This document shows, one piece after another, positions 58,772 through 64,000 of a stretch of DNA of 64,000 nucleotides (within the stretch, counting starts at the first letter, position 1; each line of letters begins with the position of its first letter). The DNA lies in contig NC_067208.1 in the NCBI RefSeq assembly GCF_026262505.1, positions 9,991,962 to 10,055,961 of the forward strand, written 5' to 3'. The notes below the pieces were generated by a model, which was given only the letters and a program-made list of their open reading frames with translations, did not search any database and was not told the DNA's origin. A program made the position numbers and the translations under genes. This DNA is from Trichomonas vaginalis G3. Lineage: Eukaryota; Parabasalia; Trichomonadida; Trichomonadidae.

Positions 58772-61700
58772 ATGAAAGATGAGGATGCCGAAAACATTAT
58801 TCAACAAGTCTCAGCCAGTGCAATGGCTCAATTAGCATTGAAACATAATCCAGTTAATGTCGAACAAGGAAAATATCAACCACATATCAATGATGTTGCA
58901 ACAACAACCGCATTACGTGCTGCTGATACATTAGCATCACTTCAGAAACTTCAACTTAAGGAAGATAAACCAGGCAAAGTTCTTAATGAAGCGGAAGAGA
59001 AACAAATTGAACAATCATCTAAAGAACTTGTTAACAATCTTGTCAATAAATCGGTTGAAGAGCTTGAGAAAGCCAGTACCGACAAAGAAGAAAGTCCAGA
59101 GAAAGCATCAGAAGCCGCTCATGGCATTCTGTCTAGACAAATCAAGAACTTCTTAAATCAGCCAAAGTCATCAGATGTTAACAATGAAAATAATGATGAA
59201 ACAGGTAATCATGATAATTATGACCTTAAACCAATTGATGTTTCAGATCTCACAGACTTTGTTCTCTCAAGATCAGTTGATGTTTCTAATGAAGAAACAC
59301 CACTTAGTGCGGAAGAAGCAGCACTCGCAGAAAAGCTTGCTCTTCAGAAGAAAATGGTTATTCCAGATGATTTCATTGATGCTGTTCAAGAACTTGCCTC
59401 TCAAAATCTTGAACAATTCATTCATCAATCACAAGCTGCAGAAAGTTCAGATTCTAATGAACAAGCATCTGCAATCACAAATGAACTTTCATCCACTGAA
59501 GAACAATCAACCCAACCAAATGTTGATGAAAAAGTTTCACAATTTGCAAGTGATATTGCTAATTGCATATTCAATGGACTCACAGCTGAGATGGAAGCTA
59601 TTCAGACACAAGAAATGTTATCAAAGATTGCAAAAGATGCAATCGATGGTATGATCAAGAATATCATGAATGGATTTAAAGATGATGATGCCGAGAATAT
59701 CATCAAAGAAATTTCAGTTAGTGCAATGGCACAACTTGCATTGAAACATAATCCAGAAGATGAAGATGAGATTCAACATCATCCACACATCAATGAAGTT
59801 GCCGACTCATCCGCATCACGTGCAGCCGATACACTTGCCTCACTTCAGAAATTGCAGTTGAAAGAAGATAATCCAAACAAAGAACTCAATTCCGAAGAAA
59901 TCAAACAAATCGAAGAATCATCCAAATCACTTGTTGACAATCTCATCAATAAATCAGTTGTCCAACTTGAACATGCCAGCCTTGAGAAATCCGATGATCC
60001 AAGCAAAGCATCAGAAGCTGCACATGGTCTTCTTTCCAAACAAATCAAACAATTCTTAGAACAAGAAAAGATTACTCAACCAGATACAGAAACCAAACAA
60101 AATGAAGAACCATCCGAACCAATCAACATTGATGATCTCACCACATTTGTTGTTTCACAGAGTTCAGAACTTAAATCAAGTTCATTGTCTATGTCCCAAG
60201 AAGAAGAAACACTTTCCAACGCTATTCAGCAACAACAGACACAGACTGTTCCACGTGAAGTTGTTGAAGCCATTCAAGATCTTGCCTCATATAATCTTGA
60301 ACAATTCTCACACAATCACAAGGATGATAATAACAATAAACCAGATATTGAAGGAGAAGAAAGTAAATCAGCTAATGAAGGAGAATCAGAAACACCAATT
60401 GAAAGTGAATCTGTCCCAGACAGAGTTTCATCCGACGAAAAGAAAGTTGAAGCTGTTGTCAATGACATTGCTAATCGTGTTCTTTGTGGTTTATTCCCAG
60501 ATATCAAAGCTCTTCAAATCCACGAAGCACTTTCCAATGTTGCCAAAGAAGCACTTGATAAAATCATCAAGAACATCCTCGCCAACATGAAAGATGAAGA
60601 TGCAGAAAACATCATTCAACAGGTTTCAGCAAGTGCAATTGCAGATTTGGCACTTAAGCATAACCCAGTTGATTCAGATGAAGAAGAACATCACAAACAT
60701 ATTAACGATGTTGCCGATTCATCAGCATCTCGTGCTGCATCCACATTAGCATCACTTCAGAAGTTACAACTTCAAGAAGATGATCCATCTCGTCAACTTA
60801 ACGAAAGTGAAGAGAAACAGATTGAAGAATCAAGTAAAGCACTTGTCAACAATCTTGTTAGTAAATCCGTTGAAGCTCTTGAACAAGCAAGTACTGATAA
60901 AGACGAGAGTCCCGAGAAAGCAGCGGAAGCTGCCCACAGTCTTCTTTCTAAACAGATCAAGAACTTCCTTGAACAAGAAAAACCAACTCCATCATCTGCA
61001 AAGACAACAACACAACCATCGACCGAATCAACACAACCAGAACCAGCAGTTAATATTGAAGATCTCACAGACTTTGTTCTTTCAAGATCAGTTGATGTTT
61101 CTAATGAAGAAACACCACTCAGTGCAGAAGAAGCAGCTCTTGCAGAAAAGCTTGCTCTTCAGAAGAAGATGGTTATTCCAGATGATTTCATTGATGCTGT
61201 TCAAGAACTTGCTTCTCAAAATCTTGAACAATTCATTCAACAATCACAAGCTAAAGAAAACTCACAACCAGAATCTGAACAGTCTTCTGAAGAAGTTCCT
61301 TCTGACAAACAATCCTCAGAAGAAGTTGACGAAAAAGTTTCGCAAGTTGCAAGTGATATTGCAAATAGGATATTCAATGGCTTAACAGCAGAGATGGAAG
61401 CTCTTCAGACACAAGAAATGCTATCGAAGATTGCTAAAGATGCAATTGATGCCATGATCAAGAACATATTGGATAACATGAAAGATGAGGATGCTGAAAG
61501 AATTATCAAGGAGGTATCAGTGAGTGCAATGGCACAACTTGCTCTCAAACATAATCCAGAAGATGAAGATGAGATTCAACATCATCCACATATCAATGAA
61601 GTTGCCGACTCATCCGCATCACGTGCAGCTGATACACTTGCATCACTTCAGAAATTACAACGTCAAGAAGACAATCCAAACAAAGAACTCAATTCCGAAG

Positions 61701-64000
61701 AAATCAAACAAATTGAAGAATCATCTAAATCTCTTGTTGATAATCTTGTTCAAAAGTCAGTCGAACAACTCGAAAATGCAAGTGCAGAACAAAAAGAAGA
61801 TCCAGCTAAAGCCGCAGAGGCTGCTCATGGTCTTCTTTCCAAGCAAATTAAGAATTTCTTTGAAGTTCAAGAACCACAAGATTTAACAGAATTTGTTGTA
61901 TCTCGTTCTGCAGAAATTGGAAATGATGAAACTCCACTTAGCAGCGAAGAAGCAGCTTTGGCGGAGAAACTCCAGACCCAGCAGAAGTCCACAATTCCTG
62001 AGACAGTTATTGAAGCAGTTCACGAACTTGCTTCTCAGAATCTTCAGCAGTTTGTTTCTAAAGATGAAGAAAGTAAACTAGAAACTGAGCAAACATCAGA
62101 AGAGCAACCAGAATCCAAAGGAGGAAACGAGAAAGTTGAAGAAGTTGTCAGTGATATTGCTAATCGTGTTCTTACAGGAATATTCCCAGAATTGGAAGCT
62201 CTTCATACTCAAGAAGCACTTTCCAAGATTGCCAAAGATGAAATTGACAGAATTATTAAGAACATCTTAGATGAAATGAAGGATGAAGATGCTGAGAAGA
62301 TCATTCAACAGGTATCAGTTAGTGCAATGGCACAACTTGCTCTCAAACATAATCCAGAAGATGAAGATGAGATTCAACATCATCCACATATCAATGAAGT
62401 TGCCGACTCATCCGCATCACGTGCAGCTGATACACTTGCATCCCTTCAGAAATTGCAGTTGAAAGAAGATAATCCAAACAAAGAACTCAATTCCGAAGAA
62501 ATCAAACAAATCGAAGAATCATCCAAATCTCTTGTTGACAATCTTGTTCAAAAGTCAGTTGAAGAACTTGAGAAAGCTAGTACCGACAAAGATGATGATC
62601 CATCTAAAGCATCAGAAGCTGCGCATGGTCTTCTATCCAAACAAATCAAGAACTTCTTAGAGTCCGAAAAGAATAAACAACCATCCACTAAATCACAAGT
62701 AAATTCAGACGCACAATTACCAATTGACATTGATGAACTCACCGACTTTGTTGTTTCGAGATCAGTCAATCTTGATTCCGAAGAAACACCACTTAGTTCT
62801 GAAGAAGCTGCACTTGCAGAAGCTATTCATAAACAACAAATTCAAGCAATTCCAGATGAAGTTATTGAAGCTGTTCATGATCTTGCTAAAGACAATCTTG
62901 AGAAGTTTGCAAAGAATGATGAAGAGCAGCCACAGCAAACTGAAGAAGAACAGCCAGATACTAACCAAATTGATGAGAAAGTTGCAGCTGTTGCTAATGA
63001 TATTGCAAACAGATTATTCAACAATCAATTATCTGCTGAAATGGAAGCACTTCAGACACAAGAAGCTCTCTCTAAAGTTGCTAAGGATGCAATTGACGAA
63101 ATCATCAGAAAGATTCTTGATTCATTCAGAGATGATGATTCAGAGAAAGTCATCAAAGAACTTTCACTTGCTGCAATGGCAGGACTTGCAAAAGACGATC
63201 CATTATTTGCCAAGCTTGCAGAAGAATCATCCGAAAAAGCAGCAGAAATTCTTGCAGAGCTTCAGAAACAAAAGATCTTGGAATCAGATCCAAACCACGA
63301 ATTCACTTCAGAAGAGGAAGAAAAGATCAAAGAAAACGCTAAAGATCTTGTCAAAGAACTTCTCTCTCAACTTCAAGAAGATATCAAATCTGGAAAAGAT
63401 CCAGATAAGATTTCTCAAGCTGCTTCTGAACTTCTTGCAAAGAAGATCGAAGATTACTACAATAGCAAGGAAGAGGAAGATCCAGAAATTCGTTCAAGAG
63501 AAATCGACCATGATGACTTGAATGAATTTATCAATGATCAACTTGAAGTTCCACAAGAATTAGTTGGCCAAATCAAAGAAATCAACGAAGGAAATGAAAA
63601 ACCATCAGATGAGAAAGTCGAAAAACTTGCAGATGGAATTGCATCTCATGTTTACGATTCACAAATTGGTCCACAAGTTGAAGATATTGAAGAAAGAGAA
63701 AAGTTAGAGAAAGAAAGATTAGAAAATGAGAGAAAATTGGAAGAAGAAAGATTAGAAAAAGAAAAGCAATTAGAAGAAGAAAGATTAGAAAAAGAGAGAC
63801 AATTAGAACAAGAGAGATTAGAGAGAGAAAGAAAACTTGAAGAAGAAAGATTAGAAAGAGAAAAGAAATTAGAAGAAGAAAGATTGGAGAAAGAGGGATT
63901 AGAGGAAGAAAAGAAGCTCCAAGAAGAAAAAGAAAAGAGAGAAAGAGAACTCAAAGAGAAAGAAGAAAAAGAAACACTTGATTTATTATCAGGAATGGCA
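58772..64000 (+). CDS. Giant repeat protein, last open part, running past the window
   Basis: From the internal Met at 58772 the repeat frame stays open to the last base of the window, so the gene is cut by the window end. It holds about five repeat units and a divergent last one (FRDDDSEKVIKELS). From about 63690 a very charged stretch follows, with words such as EKERLENERKLEEERLEKE, predicted as a long single coiled coil. The whole gene from 41322 therefore exceeds 7500 codons. A scaffold or cytoskeletal linker with Rho signalling at its N terminus is the simplest reading. Confidence 0.85.
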   Translation, partial: MKDEDAENIIQQVSASAMAQLALKHNPVNVEQGKYQPHINDVATTTALRAADTLASLQKLQLKEDKPGKVLNEAEEKQIEQSSKELVNNLVNKSVEELEKASTDKEESPEKASEAAHGILSRQIKNFLNQPKSSDVNNENNDETGNHDNYDLKPIDVSDLTDFVLSRSVDVSNEETPLSAEEAALAEKLALQKKMVIPDDFIDAVQELASQNLEQFIHQSQAAESSDSNEQASAITNELSSTEEQSTQPNVDEKVSQFASDIANCIFNGLTAEMEAIQTQEMLSKIAKDAIDGMIKNIMNGFKDDDAENIIKEISVSAMAQLALKHNPEDEDEIQHHPHINEVADSSASRAADTLASLQKLQLKEDNPNKELNSEEIKQIEESSKSLVDNLINKSVVQLEHASLEKSDDPSKASEAAHGLLSKQIKQFLEQEKITQPDTETKQNEEPSEPINIDDLTTFVVSQSSELKSSSLSMSQEEETLSNAIQQQQTQTVPREVVEAIQDLASYNLEQFSHNHKDDNNNKPDIEGEESKSANEGESETPIESESVPDRVSSDEKKVEAVVNDIANRVLCGLFPDIKALQIHEALSNVAKEALDKIIKNILANMKDEDAENIIQQVSASAIADLALKHNPVDSDEEEHHKHINDVADSSASRAASTLASLQKLQLQEDDPSRQLNESEEKQIEESSKALVNNLVSKSVEALEQASTDKDESPEKAAEAAHSLLSKQIKNFLEQEKPTPSSAKTTTQPSTESTQPEPAVNIEDLTDFVLSRSVDVSNEETPLSAEEAALAEKLALQKKMVIPDDFIDAVQELASQNLEQFIQQSQAKENSQPESEQSSEEVPSDKQSSEEVDEKVSQVASDIANRIFNGLTAEMEALQTQEMLSKIAKDAIDAMIKNILDNMKDEDAERIIKEVSVSAMAQLALKHNPEDEDEIQHHPHINEVADSSASRAADTLASLQKLQRQEDNPNKELNSEEIKQIEESSKSLVDNLVQKSVEQLENASAEQKEDPAKAAEAAHGLLSKQIKNFFEVQEPQDLTEFVVSRSAEIGNDETPLSSEEAALAEKLQTQQKSTIPETVIEAVHELASQNLQQFVSKDEESKLETEQTSEEQPESKGGNEKVEEVVSDIANRVLTGIFPELEALHTQEALSKIAKDEIDRIIKNILDEMKDEDAEKIIQQVSVSAMAQLALKHNPEDEDEIQHHPHINEVADSSASRAADTLASLQKLQLKEDNPNKELNSEEIKQIEESSKSLVDNLVQKSVEELEKASTDKDDDPSKASEAAHGLLSKQIKNFLESEKNKQPSTKSQVNSDAQLPIDIDELTDFVVSRSVNLDSEETPLSSEEAALAEAIHKQQIQAIPDEVIEAVHDLAKDNLEKFAKNDEEQPQQTEEEQPDTNQIDEKVAAVANDIANRLFNNQLSAEMEALQTQEALSKVAKDAIDEIIRKILDSFRDDDSEKVIKELSLAAMAGLAKDDPLFAKLAEESSEKAAEILAELQKQKILESDPNHEFTSEEEEKIKENAKDLVKELLSQLQEDIKSGKDPDKISQAASELLAKKIEDYYNSKEEEDPEIRSREIDHDDLNEFINDQLEVPQELVGQIKEINEGNEKPSDEKVEKLADGIASHVYDSQIGPQVEDIEEREKLEKERLENERKLEEERLEKEKQLEEERLEKERQLEQERLERERKLEEERLEREKKLEEERLEKEGLEEEKKLQEEKEKRERELKEKEEKETLDLLSGMA

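Larger units (their letters stand above)
46260..63250 (+). repeat. Array of about 20 coding repeats of 290-305 residues
   Basis: Each unit has, in order, DLTDFVLSRSVDVSNEE, a TPLSAEEAALAEKL block, PDDFIDAVQELASQNLEQF, a variable Gln/Ser/Glu linker, EKVSQVASDIANRIFNGL, KDEDAENIIQQVSASAMAQL, HPHINDVA, LASLQKLQLKED and a final AHGILSRQIKNFLEQ. The KDEDAE word (or variants) falls near 46330, 47250, 48148, 49042, 49930, 50815, 51720, 52583, 53485, 54352, 55220, 56138, 57001, 57905, 58770, 59670, 60588, 61478, 62275 and 63120. All units are helical. The last is the most divergent. Confidence 0.93.

Noticed and set aside
46840-63521. Plus-strand alternative frames in the repeat array (words like MFLMKKHHSV and LLFRRRW)
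   Set aside because: They recur with every repeat unit as shifted shadows of the real frame.

Overview
The window looks like chromosomal DNA of a trichomonad parabasalid, most likely Trichomonas vaginalis or a close relative. It is AT-rich, its genes show no introns, it carries a 26.8-kb Maverick (Polinton) with a phage-flavoured gene set, and it has very large host proteins of a type seen in trichomonads. The species is inferred; no rRNA, tRNA or other species marker lies in the window.

Layout. 1-3391 is repeat-rich host DNA: a 24-bp tandem array, a 21-bp array encoding heptads, and a 1.05-kb DNA-transposon-like element with 9-bp target duplications. 3392-30207 is one Maverick with terminal inverted repeats of about 280 bp that are about 97% alike. 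It carries candidate coat genes, an SF3 helicase, a packaging ATPase, two KilA-N proteins, a protein-primed DNA polymerase, an HNH nuclease, an rve integrase, a phage-like fibre gene, a DNA adenine methyltransferase and several small unknowns. The element looks nearly whole but carries roughly six to eight breaks, one of them a nested 1.57-kb hairpin-rich element. The similar ends point to a young copy. 30314-31605 is a decayed host gene. 31854-33316 is a 52-bp satellite of 28 copies. 34326-35102 holds two small convergent genes. 35585-40663 is a 1692-residue helical-repeat protein, faintly Furry-like. From 41322 past the window end runs a giant DH-PH-kelch protein followed by about 20 copies of a roughly 300-residue repeat, organised in a higher-order unit of 4419 bp (1473 codons). 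Two small zones of that array are full of single-base indels against otherwise near-identical copies, which suggests unpolished sequence more than true decay.

Main observations. Nearly every Maverick gene start has TTTTTA 10-13 nt before its ATG, which looks like the element's own core promoter; in one place a palindromic 18-bp gap serves two divergent genes. An inverted-repeat cassette (17734-19536) encloses one Maverick gene. A minisatellite island (15526-16067) sits between 16-bp direct repeats. The coding array at the right end evolves by higher-order duplication.
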